Shown: positions 44,780 through 56,846 of the stretch, one piece after another
Layout of the letters: each line of letters starts with the position of its first letter
Numbering within the stretch: the stretch's first letter is position 1
Source of the DNA: Taxillus chinensis
Taxonomy: Eukaryota; Streptophyta; Magnoliopsida; Santalales; Loranthaceae
Assembly (NCBI GenBank): GCA_023512835.1
Contig: CM042091.1
Coordinates: forward strand, 43,786,107 to 43,850,106
DNA: 64,000 nt
Reading direction: 5' to 3'
The notes under the pieces: generated by a model
What the model was told of the DNA's origin: nothing
Seen by the model: the letters and a program-made list of their open reading frames with translations, nothing else
Database searches by the model: none
Position numbers and translations under genes: made by a program

Positions 44780-47700
44780 TCAGGACTGATCATCCTCGAA
44801 CAGCTCAGGATGAAGAATCCGCATCTGGCTCTCTTTCTCCCAAGTCTGCTCCTCCATACCTCGGTGTCGTCATAACACCCGAACTAGTGGAATCGTCTTG
44901 CCTCACAAGACCTGGTCCCGCCTGTCCAAAATCTGTGCCGGCATCTCAATAACGGCACCATCATCAGCCAAGTCTATCTCGCGATAGTCCAACACATGGG
45001 AAGGATCAGGGTGATACCGCTTCAACTGAGACACATGAAACACGTCATGTACTCGCGCCAACTCCGGTGGTAAAGCTAATCGGTAAGCCACTGCGCCCAC
45101 GGTGGCAACAATCTCAAACGGCCCCACAAAATGAGGGGAAAGTTTGGATCCACGTCCAAACCTCCGATGCCCTCGACGTGGTGAAACCCGCAAAAATACA
45201 CGGTCCCCCACCTCAAACTGCAAAGGTCGACACCTCTAGTCCGCGTAGGACTTCTGCCTACTCTGCGCTGTCAACATGCACTGCCGAATCAGCTGCACTA
45301 TCTTTGTGGTCTCTCGAACCATATCGGGACCGAGAACTGCAGTGTCTCCCGTCTGTGCCCAACACAAGGGTGATCTACAAGGCCGCCCATACAGCGCCTC
45401 ATACGGAGCCATCCCAATCGTGGCCTGATAACTATTGTTGTAAGAGAACTCTACCAAAGGAAGGTGAGTCTTCCAACAACCTCCGAAATCAAGGACACAG
45501 GCACGCAACATATCCTCAAGCGTCTGAATCGTCCGCTCCGACTGACCATCCGTCTGCGGATGAAAGGCTGTACTGAGGTTCACCCTAGTACCCAAGGCTT
45601 GCTGCAACTGTCTCCAAAACTGAGATGTGAACCTGGCATCCCGATCAGATACAATAGACAATGGGACTCCATGCAACCGCACAATAACATCAATATACCT
45701 CTGTCCCAAAGTCCTCACTGGGTCTGTCTCTCGAATTGGAATAAAATGTGCCGATTTGGTCAACCGATCGACAACTACCCATATCGTGTCGTGTCCCCTG
45801 GAACGAGGAAGTCCAGTGACAAAATCCATGGTCACGTGGTCCCATTTCCACTCTGGCACTGGTAATGACTGCAACTCCCCAGCTGATCTCAGGTGCTCGC
45901 CTTGACCTGGCGACAGTCAAACACCTCCTCACAAAATCGGCAACGGCCTTCTTCACCCCTGGCCACCAAAACTCGCTCCTCACGGCATGGTACATCTTGG
46001 TCCCACCAGGATGTACAGCTAACCTCGACTGGTGAAATTCCCGAAGAACCTCTTCCTGAAGAGAAGTGGGAACTATCAGGCGACCCCTATACCTCAATAT
46101 ATGTTCAGCATCCTCAGTCCAATCAGAAGATGCCTGCCCAGTCTGAATCCTGTCTCTGATGACCTCACAATCAATGTCCCCCAGCTAATCCTCTATGATC
46201 CTGCGCTACAACTCAGGGACTGCGACAACAACACTGAGGGTCCCTCGCCCCTCGCTGGTCACCATCTGCAACCTCATCGCTGCCAACTGACCCATCATCT
46301 CCCATTCTTTAATGGCACAATGGGCCACCACGGCCCTACTCTTCTTACTCAGAGCATCTGCCACCACATTACCCTTCCCAGGGGTGTACATCATATCAAA
46401 CCGAAATCGCTGCAGTACTCCACCCACCGTCTCTGCCTAAGGTTCAGGTCTCGCTGAGAGAAGATATACTGCAAGCTCTTGTGGTCCGTATACACCACAA
46501 ACTTCTCCCCAAGGAGATAATGCTGCCAGCTCTTTAAAGCAAAGATCACTGCGGCCAACTCCAAATCATGCGTGGGATAGTTCTGCTCATGTGGTCTCAA
46601 CTGCCTAGACCCATAAGCAATCACCTACCGAGTCTGCATCAGCACACAACCAAGCCCCACCCTAGAAGCATCACAATACACCTCGAAAGGCATACCCTCC
46701 TGTGGAAGAATCAAGATAGGTGCTGAGGTCAATCGTGTCTTCAGCTCCATGAAAGCACTCTCACAAGCCTCAGACCAAACAAAAGGAACTCCCTTCCTAG
46801 TCAGCTTTGTCATAGGAGCTGCCAATCTGGAAAAATCCTCCATGAACCTCCGATAGTAGCCTGCCAAACCAAGGAAGCTACGAATCTCAAACACATTCGT
46901 GGGCCTCTTCCACGACATAACCGCCTCAATCTTCTCGGAATCCACTGTGATACCCTCTGAAGATACCACATGCCCCAAGAAGTGTACCTGTTGCAACCAG
47001 AAGTCACATTTCGTGAACTTCGCGTACAACCGATGCTCCCGCAAGGTCTGCAACACAACCTGCAAATGCTCCTCATGCTCCCTCTTGGTCGCTGAATAGA
47101 CCAAAATATCATCGATGAACACCACAATGAACATATCTAAATACGGAGCAAAGACCTGGTTCATCAATCCCATAAACACTGCTGGAGCATTCGTGAGCCC
47201 AAACGGCATCACAAGCCACTCATAGTGCCCATAACGACAACTGAACGCGGTCTTAGGGATATCTGCCTCCCTAACCCTCAACTGATGGTATCCAGATCTC
47301 AAGTCTATCTTGGAAAACCACCTCGCACCCCGAAACTGATCAAACAGGTCATCGATCCTCGGCAATGGGTACCTGTTCTTCACAGTCACCTGGTTCAGCT
47401 TCCGGTAGTCTATACATAGCCGAAGTGAACCATCCGCCTTCTTGGCGAACAACACTGTAGCGCCCCACGGTGAGCTACTCCGCCTGATAAAGCCTTGTGC
47501 CAATAGATCATCTATCTGTCTCTTGAGCTCTCTAAGCTCTGTCGGTGCCATCCTGTAGGCCGCTAACCTGATCGGTGTTGTCCCTGGCAACAACTCGATC
47601 GAAAACTCTACCTCCCTCACGGGTGGCAAACTGACCAAGTCCTCGGGAAACACATCCGGGAACTGATCTACAATGGGTGGCAAAACAGCCTTCCACTCTC

Positions 47701-48548
47701 TCCTCCTGTCAACCAACGTCAAGCTGGCTAACTGGTGGGTCATATCACCCCACCCATGCCTCAAAGGTCCCAACCTGCATGCCTCCTCAGTCGACTCACC
47801 CACAAAGACACCTCGCGTGCCCTCTGGCGTGAGGAACGTCATACGCCGTCGAAAACAATCAATCTTGGCCTCCACAGAGACCAACCAATCCATACCCAGG
47901 ATAACATCAAAATCATCTAACTCCATGATATACAAATCACACAACAGGTTAACACCCCCAAGTGTTACCTGACAAGCACGACAGATACTCTCAAGTATCA
48001 CAATTCTACCCAAAGGTGAAGCAACCATCAGAGACTGACTAACTGTCTTCTGGTCTAACTCTAACCCAATCACCGTAGCATACGAAATAAAAGAACGGGT
48101 AGCACTAGTATCAATCAAAACTGAACAGATAGTATGAGAAATGATAATGGTACCTCTCAGCACTGAAGGTCCTGCTCCTGCCTCGTCCACTGGTGGAACC
48201 TCTGCCTCTTTGCTAGTAAGGGCAAACGTCCTCCCTCGTGGCCCACTGCCACTAACTTGGCCCATTGGGGCCTTGCCCCGCTGATCAATATGACCATGTG
48301 CCTCCTGCTGAGGCTGCTGCACTGCAGGTCGCATCTGCGTGCTCTGTGCCGGCGGCACTGACCTCTGAGACGGAGCCCCACTCCTCTGTCCCTGCTCTCT
48401 CGGACGAGGGCCTACACTGCTGGTCGAGCTAAGGGTAACACATTCCCTAACTCCATGCCCTACTTTCCCGCATTGGAAACAGGTCATCTTTTTCCTTGGG
48501 CAGTCTCTCGAGACATGCCCAGTCAAAACACAACTCCAACAGGTACCT
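44780..48548 (-). pseudogene. Tekay-like Pol of the nested element, broken
   Basis: Reading leftwards from 48548: two zinc knuckles (the first incomplete at the insertion point, the second [14 protein letters not shown]); a protease with [11 protein letters not shown], where Ser replaces Gly of the DTGA active site; and [10 protein letters not shown]. The reverse transcriptase is complete with [23 protein letters not shown] and [11 protein letters not shown]. RNase H starts with [14 protein letters not shown] but meets a stop near 46625. A frameshift near 46420 follows. Integrase has HPGGTKMYH and CLT, then a frameshift near 45900, and the triad in [19 protein letters not shown] and DGQSERTIQ. 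Stops occur near 45236 and 44900 before the chromodomain, which ends at 44780. PR to RT is one open frame of 633 codons (46625-48526). Confidence 0.93.
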
Positions 48549-50206
48549 TGTCACGCCCCAATTTCCTTCCACTTGGAAATGAGTAGTGACTGCCCATGCT
48601 CGCACCCGAAGGGACAAGGGGTTGGTGCAAGCACCTTAAAAGGACTTCTGGCACGGGTGCTGCCCCAAACCTGCACAACCAGGCTAACATGCCAAGGGGC
48701 ATGCTCCTGCTCCCAAACCATGCACACAAACACAAATTGAATAACAACATCTCATTTTATTTCATTTCAAAGACTAAATGTTTATTACAACCCAGTCGGG
48801 GAAAAACCCCTATGAAGCCAGGTGTACTGTTACAAATAAAACCAAACCAAATTCCAGAACATAAAACCACGAGCACAACAAAGGAGCAGCCTTAGGGGCC
48901 TAGCTCCTCAGCCTTCACCTACCGCCTGCTAAACCCTGCAAAAGGACAGTTTATAGGAGGGGTGAGCAAACCATAGCTCAGTAGGGATCCAGTCTCCCCA
49001 GACCCGTCCCGCTCTACAACATGCATGATATGTGTATGCTTGTGCTCGTGTCGTGCCTAAGGCTAAAGCAAGAAACATCACCCAGGAAACACTCTTTACC
49101 TGAGCCTGCACTGAAGGGCAGAGGACACCCCACCACGACGGCGACATGACATACCACATCCAGGCGAATGTTGCATGGACACCAATGCAACATTTTCCAC
49201 CCAAATCAGATATGGTCAACCACCTCCTCGGGCGCCATACCTACCCTCAGGAATGGGTGTAGACTTAGCCCACCATCGTGAGTGCTACACCGAGACTCAG
49301 GACCACGTCCTGGCCAAATCTCAAAGGGGTCCAGTATTGTGCCTGGCCCATATCTCAGCTTCGCTCAAACAGACCAACAAAACAAAGATAAAGCATTACA
49401 TCTCGACATGTAAACTCAGCACAACATTTACACTTTATTTCAGATGGACCAACATGGTCAGATACAAGCCACACACATCAGCCTCACAGGCTTTTTATCA
49501 AATACAAATCAAACACAGTACGCACCAGTCACACAGGTATATCATCAGACACCCATATACAAGGTCTCACAGGCATTATATTGAATACATGGCATGTAGG
49601 CCTCACAGGCATTTTATCAAATACATAGTGTGCAGGCCTCACAAACATTTCATCAAACACATGGTGGGCATAAACAAACCCAGAAAATCCTCAGGCCAAA
49701 TTCAACATCAGAATCAATAGAACATGCCACTGAAGGCCAACATCCATATAGGAGATCACACCTATATGGATTTACATATATATATAGAGGCGAATATCCT
49801 AGAACAGAGGAGAGTTAGGAAGAACATGAATCCCTACCTCAGGCTCTTGTCCTAACCTCTACGCTAGACACCTTCCAACGACGCGAACCACCACGGCAAC
49901 TGCCCGGAGATCCTCTCTCTCTCTTTCTCTCTCTCTCTCTGGTAGCAGCTGCAGCAAAGAAGAACACAAGAACCCTAAGCTCAAACTCAAGCCCTCATTA
50001 TATAGACACTACCCACATCAAAATGACGTAGTTTTGATTAAGTAAATCCCAGGATCAAAACGACGTAGTTTTGATCACACAAGTTAACACCTTTCCGCAC
50101 CCATATAGGCCAAAATACTCAGAATTTCAACATGGTCCTTTGGAGGAAGATCATTAGAATGTCAAAACCAAGGGAACCATGCAAAAATATGGCTGCACGC
50201 CAATTT

Positions 50207-50557
50207 TATTGAAATTACAAATTAAAATCTATTTATTGGAAGCACTGATGACGGCCGTTACAACATTATGGTAGCCGTTATACATTCATGGTGGCCGTTA
50301 CACATTCATGACGGCAGTTACACATTCATGGTTGTCATTACACATTCATGACGACTGTTACATATTTATGGTGGCGGTTACATATTAATAATGTCGGTTA
50401 CAACATTATTGTGGCAGTTACATATTTTATACTTATGGTGTGTTTTAGTATAGCAGTTACAAATTGTAATACATATATCCTATGGTTGTAAGTGTAAAAG
50501 ATAAGTTGAATAAACATATCATTTTTGTGTGTGCTTCCAATTATTTCAATTCCAACA
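50207..50557 (+). repeat. 5' LTR of the copia element, with adjoining primer-binding site
   Basis: It starts tattgaaattac and ends caattccaaca. The site ttggtatcagagcg (50559-50572), complementary to initiator Met tRNA, lies one base beyond. A tandem array of nine 20-bp units fills 50241-50420. Confidence 0.93.
50241..50460 (+). promoter_or_regulatory. 20-bp tandem array with a CNGTTA core in the copia LTR
   Basis: The tta of the core ends at 50260, 50280, 50300 and so on to 50420: nine units at exactly 20-base spacing, with a further cagtta at 50454-50459. The cores are ccgtta (three), cagtta, tcatta, ctgtta, cggtta (two) and cagtta. Eight of nine fit CNGTTA, the plant MYB core pattern. The spacing is about two helical turns. 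A tatat-rich zone with a possible TATA box follows at about 50467-50480. The regulatory role is inferred. Confidence 0.6.
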
Positions 50558-50593
50558 TTTGGTATCAGAGCGAGGTGAGATCAATTGAGTGAA

Positions 50594-53500
50594 ATGGCCT
50601 CCAACATGGCACAATTGCAAATCCCGCAATTGAAGAAAGAGAATTACGAGAGATGGTGTGTCCAATTTAAGGCACTATTTGGGTCCCAGGATATTTGGGA
50701 CATCGTTAATGATGGGTATGATGAACCCAGCCGGCCAGACAGAAGCGACCTACAATGCCGAGCAAAAGGCGACGCTCAAGGAGCAACGGAAGAAAGATAA
50801 GAAGGCATTATACTTCTTATATCAATCATTTGACGATGCAACATTCGAGAAGGTGGCAGATGCGTCAACAAGCAAAGCGGTGTGGGACACTTTGAATAAA
50901 GTGTTCAGCGGTGTTGATCGTGTGAAGAGAATTCGGCTTCAATCTCTAAGGGCTGAATTTGAAGCAGCCAAAATGAAGGAGGACGAGACCGTCTCCGACT
51001 ATCATTCACGATTACTTGTAACTGTGAATGAAATGAAGCGAAATGGCGAAAAACTCGAAGATGTTCGGGTGAATGAAAAGATTCTACGATCACTTTCGCC
51101 AAAATTTGAACACGTAGTGGCGGCGATCGAGGAATCAAAGGATTTGGAGCAAATTAGTACTGATGAACTCCTAGGCTCACTCAAAGTGCACGAGCATCGC
51201 ATTTCCCAACATGCACAAACCAGTGCTTCTTCATCTACAACACTGGAGCAAGCCTTGGATACGAAAATGCAAATTGGGAAATCACAAGGTGGTAGTCGAG
51301 GACATTGGAATTCACACGGTGGTCGTCGTGGTCGATGGAATCCACAAGGAGGTCGTGGACAAAGCAGCCGAGGACAATGGAACCAAAATCAAGGTGATGG
51401 TTCCAATTTCCGAGGGCGACGAGGTGGTAGCTCTCAAAATTTTTCAAATCAACGACGGTCCAATGTTCAATGTTATAATTGTCGGAAGATTGGACATATT
51501 GCTGCCGAGTGTTATTCACGGAAGGACAATCGAGCCAATTTCGCATCAAGAGATGTGGAATATGATGATCCATCTGTTTTATTGGCACATACTGAATCAT
51601 GTGGCCAATATGACACATGGTATCTAGACTCTGGCGCAAGCAACCACATGTGTGGTAAGAAGGAGCTGTTTGTTGATCTACAGGAAGACATTAATGGAAG
51701 CGTGAGCCTTGGAGATAGTTCCAAGCTCGGAGTTAAAGGAAGAGGAAGAATCCGAATCTTCCAGAAAAATGGCGAGGAGGCTTTCATTGGTGATGTATAT
51801 TATGTTCCCAACATGAAAAGCAATGTCCTAAGCATTGGACAATTGCTGCAAAAAGGGCACAGTGTCTACATGGAGAATAATGCTCTCATACTTAGAGATA
51901 AAAATAACAGGTTGATTGCACGAGTGCAGATGACGTCAAATCGGATGTTTCCTTTGACGTTAAATACAAGGATGGCGAAGTGTCTCATAGGGCACATCAA
52001 AGATGAGTCGTGGAGATGGCATTTCAGATTTGGCCATCTTAATTTTCAAAGTCTGAAGAAATTATCATCTAGGAGGATGGTTCGTGGTCTTCCACAAATC
52101 AATACGGAAGACCGGGAATGTGAGAGCTGTGTACTTGGGAAGCAATCCCGCTTACCTTTCCCAAGTGGCGAGTCTTGGAGGGCTAGAGCACCATTACAGT
52201 TGGTGCATACAAATATTTGTGGACCTTTAGATCCAATCAGCAATGGAGGTAACAAATATTTTATAACCTTTACTGATGATTTTAGCAGGAAGACATGGGT
52301 CTATTTTCTGAAGGAGAAAGCTCGCTTTGACGATATTCAAAAATTTCAAAAGCCAAGTTGAGGTAGAGAGTCAACACAACCTCATAATGATACGATCAGA
52401 CAGAGGGGGTGAATACACTTCAAAGGCATTTCAAGATTTCTGCAAGGCAAATGGTGTTCGACATCAATTGACCACTGCCTACACCCCACAACAGAATGGA
52501 GTTGCGGAGAGGAAGAACCGCACTATCATGGACATGGCAAGGTCCATGTTGAAGGAACGAGGTTTGCCACGCCATTTTTGGGCAGATGCGGTTCATACTT
52601 CAGTTTATTTGTTGAATAGGTGTTCGACGAGCAGTATTCAGGATGTGACCCCACATGAAGCATGGAGTGGTTGGAAGCCAAGCGTGTCACATCTGCGTAT
52701 ATTTGGTTGTGTTGCATATGCACACATTCCAGATACACGAAGAAAAAAGCTAGACGATCATGGTGAGAAAGGAGTTTTCGTCGGCTATAGCGATGAGTCA
52801 AAGGCGTACAAGCTGTACAATCCACTAACCAAAAAATTAGTGGTTAGTAGGGATGTCATCTTCCGAGAGGAAGAATCATGGAATTTTACTGATGATGATG
52901 CAGGAAAAACTGTTGTGATTGCAAATGATCCAGATGAACAGACGCAGGGTGTTGCACCGGATGCTACTTCAACACCTCCGTATTCTCACCCACAATTGTC
53001 AAGTCAAACAAGTGGCACATCTAGCTCATCAAGGGATGAGACTAGAAGATTCAGTGCCACTCCAATCAAGATAAGGAGCTTGGATGATATATATGAAGAA
53101 ATAGAGGACGTTAATTTATTTTGTCTTTATGCAGATCATGAGCCTTTGAATTTTAATGATGCCAGTCAGGAAGATTGTTGGCGAACAGCGATGGAGGAAG
53201 AAATTCATTCTATTGAAAAGAATAATACGTGGAAACTATCTACGCTTCCACCCGAAAAGAAAGCGATTGGAGTCAAGTGGGTGTACAAAATTAAAAGAAA
53301 TGCTGATGGAGGCATAGAACGCTACAAGGCGAGACTTGTAGTCAAAGGCTACAAACAGAAATATGGGGTGGACTATGATTAGGTGTTTGCACCAGTTGCT
53401 CAAATGGATACGGTAAGAATGTTGATTTCTTTAGCAGCCCATCATAATTGGAAAATTTACCAATTGGATGTTAAATCTGCATTTTTAAATGGAGTTTTGG

Positions 53501-54667
53501 AAGAAGAAGTTTATATTGAACAGCCTGAAGGTTTCGTGGTGGAAGGAGCAGAAGATCAAGTGCTTCTATTAAAGAAGGCTTTGTACGGCCTGAAACAAGC
53601 TCCTCGGGTTTGGAATACTCGGATCGATGAGTATTTGCAGCAAAATGGGTTTATCAAATGCCCATATGAGCATTCGGTCTATGTGAAGGTCGAAAATGGA
53701 GACTATTTGATTTTATGTATATATGTGGATGATTTGTTATTTACAGGAAGCAGTGAGAGATTGTTTGCAGCCTTCAAGCAATCCATGTTCAAGGAATTTG
53801 AAATGACGGACAATGGACTGATGTCATATTTTCTGGGCATCGAGGTCAAGCAAGGAGGAGAAGGGATTTTTATTTCCCAAAAGAAATACATGCAGGAAAT
53901 TTTGAAGAAATTCAAAATGGAAAATTGCAAAGCGATGAGTACTCCTGTGGTGACAGGATTAAAATTATCCATGAAGGGTGAAGGAAGGTTTGTTGATTCC
54001 ACATTATATAAAAGCCTTGTAGGGAGTTTACGATACTTGACAATAACAAGACCCGATATACTCTATGGCGTGGGTCTTGTGAGTCGGTACATGGAGACAC
54101 CCAATGAATCACACTGGCAAGCAGCAAAAAGAATCTTGAGATACATCAAAGGTACTCTTGATTTTGGTTTATGTTATAAATATGGTGATAATACACAACT
54201 GCTTGGGTATTCAGATAGTGATTGGGGTGGTGATCAAGATGAAAGGAAAAGTACAACAGGTTATGTTTTCTATTTGGGATCGATTGCATTTACATGGATG
54301 TCAAAGAAGCAATCTATTATAGCGTTGTCCTCCTGTGAAGCTGAGTATGTTGCCATTGCTTCAACTGTATGTGAAGCAATCTGGTTAAGAAATTTGATGG
54401 ACTCATTAGAACACCCTCAAGAACATTCTACTATGATTTTTGTTGACAATAAAGCTGCAATCAGTTTGTCAAAAAAATCCAGTGTATCATGGACGCAGTA
54501 AGCATATTGACACCCGATATCACTTTCTCAGAGATCATGTGAGACAGAAGACAATTGGATTGGAGTATTGTAATACAAAGGAGCAAGTAGCAGATATCTT
54601 CATAAAGCCCTTACCGGTGGCTTCTTTTCTTAAGTTACGGGAGATGCTTGGACTGCGGAGTTTTTAA
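50594..54667 (+). pseudogene. Copia Gag-Pol polyprotein, broken
   Basis: Gag starts at the ATG at 50594 (MASNMAQLQIPQLKKENYER), shifts frame near 50725, then has the UBN2-type domain and a zinc knuckle CYNCRKIGHIAAEC. The protease is YLDSGASNHM and the pre-integrase domain is WHFRFGHLNFQSL. Integrase reads LVHTNICGPLDP: Asn replaces the first catalytic Asp of the usual HTD. A frameshift near 52350 is followed by the rest of integrase (RSDRGGEYTS, NGVAERKNR). Reverse transcriptase has WVYKIKRNADG, a stop at 53380-53382, FAPVAQMDTVR, LDVKSAFLNG, LYGLKQAPRVW and the catalytic CIYVDDLLFTG. RNase H has YSDSDWGGDQDERKST and SSCEAEYVA. A frameshift near 54478, in a run of A, precedes TRYHFLRDHV and the end LREMLGLRSF. 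Confidence 0.94.
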
Positions 54668-54670
54668 TTT

Positions 54671-55050
54671 GTGGGGGTGTATTGAAATTACAAATTAAAA
54701 TCTATTTATTGGAAGCACTGATGACGGCCGTTACAACATTATGGTAGCCGTTATACATTCATGGTGGCCGTTACACATTTATGGTGGCCGTTACACATTC
54801 ATGACGGTAGTTACACATTCATGGTTGCCGTTACACATTCATGACGACCGTTACATATTTATGGTGGCGGTTACATATTAATAATGTCGGTTACAACATT
54901 ATTGTGGCAGTTACATATTTTATACTTATGGTGTGTTTTAGTATAGCGGTTACAAATTGTAATACATATATCCTATGGTTGTAAGTGTAAAAGATAAGTT
55001 GAATAAACATATCATTTTTGTGTGTGCTTCCAATTATTTCAATTCCAACA
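54671..55050 (+). repeat. Polypurine tract and 3' LTR of the copia element
   Basis: The tract gtgggggtg abuts the LTR at 54680. The LTR has ten 20-bp units, one more than the 5' LTR (an extra tggtggccgttacacattta near 54763-54783), and is otherwise nearly identical. Confidence 0.93.
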
Positions 55051-55360
55051 AATTTGAACGTGAATTCCCCAATTCACGTGCAACTCCAAATGCACTCCAA
55101 AAGCGCTCAAACTTCACCCCTAGCCTCCTTGCATCATGTAGAAGACAACCACACTTGTACATGAAATGGACTCATTTCACGTGCACCTCACATACACGTC
55201 CGTTTGGCCTGAAACTTCTGTGGTAGATAGAGGACATCATTCTAAGCATTTATCCTTTTTGCACGTGAATTCATTTAAGCCCATTCACTAGGTCAAAATC
55301 TAGAAAAAAACTCTACTCAGAAGGCAAAACTGTGACTAACTCAAGGTACAGGTCCTTACA

Positions 55361-56348
55361 TACTTGGCCTCCTGCTGGCTGAACTCTCACGGGGTCCCAC
55401 CGCCTGACTGGAAACCCTCTGCACCTGCCTCCTCTCAGGCTGAGCAGCACTGCTATCCCCACTCTGCCTCTTCTTGCTCGGACCTGCCGAACCGCCCGGC
55501 CTCTGGGCTCTCGCCTGATCCTGACCTCGCTCAATAATGAGCGCCTTGTCGACCGCCTCCCGATAGCTGGTCAACTGCATCGGTTCCAGCTGTCTTTTCA
55601 AAGATGGCCTCAAGCCCTGAATGAAGTCCTGCGTCTTCCGACCTTCCTTTTCCCAAGCCTCCAGAACAAACCGCCCCAAATCTGTGAAGGCTTGCATATA
55701 CTCCCCCACAGTCATGCTACCCTGCACAAGCTCATAATACTCTCTACGTCGAGCATACTGCAACGAGCTCGGAAAATACTCCCCAAAGAAGCGCTCAACA
55801 AACTCTCTCCAACTCATCTGACTGCCATGGACAGCTCTAGTGGATTCCCACCACCTACGTGGGATCCCTAATAAATAGTGCGTTGCCACTCGCACCCGCT
55901 CCTCATCTGGCACCCCAATCATCTCAAAGATGTCCTCTGTCCATCTAATCCAGTCCTCGGCTACCTCAGGCCGTGAACCATCCTCAAAAGTCCTGGGTGC
56001 ATATTTCAAAAACTGTGCAGCCCAATCCACTCCTCGTCGTGCTGGCTCTATCACGACCTCCTGCTGGTGCACATCCTGCACCACCCTCGCCTCCTGCTGC
56101 TGAGACTGTGGTGGCTGCTGAGGCTGCTATTGCCTCTTCAGCTTATCCACCTCTCTAGCCATATCCCTCATCGAGCCCTGCATACCCTGCATGGCCTCCT
56201 ACAACTGAATCAACACCTGAGCCAAATCAGGTCCCACAACGGGAGCTGACGATCTCTGCTGCGGGCTCTGTTGCCCCTGGTGCCCCAACTCTATCGTGGG
56301 CTCCTCTGCCGGACCCTGGCCTCGGACAACCCTCCTCGGTGGTGCCAT
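55361..56348 (-). pseudogene. Tekay-like Gag of the nested element, broken
   Basis: From MAPPRRVVRGQGPAEE at 56348 the minus-strand frame holds two early stops (about 56200 and 56130, both explained by CAG-to-TAG or a similar change). A Gln-rich stretch follows, then the Gag domain: WAAQFLKYAPRTFED, EDWIRWTEDIFEMI, IPRRWWESTRAVHG and FVERFFGEYFPSSLQ. Then comes a Lys/Arg/Ser-rich linker. The open part is 55361-56084. The solo LTR at 48549-55360 cuts it just before the zinc knuckles, whose remains continue at 48548. The domain order matches the outer element's gag, but the sequences differ substantially. Confidence 0.9.
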
Positions 56349-56846
56349 CACACTGGCCACAACAACAAACAATCAAACAATCAATACTAGCACTGCTAGC
56401 ACAAACAGCCATCAAAGGCACAACCGACTTGTAGGTTCTCACCACACGACCCGTAGGTCCATACCATGCATATAGCATCGTGTCACCCCTCAGGGTACAC
56501 CACACGACCTGTAGGTCCACAACCATGCATATAGCATCGTGTCACCCCTCAGGGTACACCACAATCAAGTCCTGGCTCTCACGGCCACGTGCCATCCTGG
56601 CACCAAATGCAATCATATCACACACAAAGATAATCTAGTGCCCTATATGCACACAATTATACCACTAGCAATGCACCCCATCCCCATGTATGCTCCTAGG
56701 ATGAGCTAACTAACACCACAATAACCTAGAATACATGTAAGGACTGCGTTGATCAGGCGCCCTCCCTACAGTTTTCCAAGTCACATGGAATCAATTAACC
56801 ACCCCTCACTAACCTAGGTCCACTAGACCATGCTCTGATACCAACT
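56349..56846 (-). other. 5' untranslated region and primer-binding site of the nested element
   Basis: tgctctgataccaact at 56831-56846 is, on the minus strand, agttggtatcagagca, complementary to initiator Met tRNA and directly beside the 5' LTR. The roughly 480 bases to gag contain a short direct repeat (acacgacc...gtaggtcc...catgcatatagcatcg at 56440-56480 and 56500-56540). Confidence 0.85.

Larger units (their letters stand above)
50207..55050 (+). mobile_element. Ty1/copia retrotransposon, complete but defective
   Basis: The 4,844-bp element has LTRs of 351 and 371 bp, a primer-binding site, a single gag-pol in copia order (integrase before reverse transcriptase) and a polypurine tract (gtgggggtg, 54671-54679). 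A perfect 5-bp duplication, aattt, flanks it (50202-50206 and 55051-55055). The LTRs begin TA, not TG, and end CA. Apart from one 20-bp repeat unit they differ at about five positions, so the insertion is relatively young, as expected for the innermost element of the tower. At least three frameshifts, one stop and an integrase substitution inactivate it. Confidence 0.95.
48549..55360 (-). mobile_element. Solo LTR of another gypsy-type family, split by a copia element
   Basis: It starts tgtcacgccccaatttcc and ends acaggtccttaca on the plus strand, so it reads leftwards. It is about 1.96 kb without the copia insert (48549-50206 joined to 55056-55360). The flanks are tacct (48544-48548) and tactt (55361-55365), a 4-of-5 match consistent with a duplication plus one mutation. 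It lies in the nested element between gag and the zinc knuckles. A (CT)n run is at about 49915-49940. The cctgcaaaaggacagt module at 48934-48950 corresponds to the pyrimidine-tract module of the other LTRs. Confidence 0.85.
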
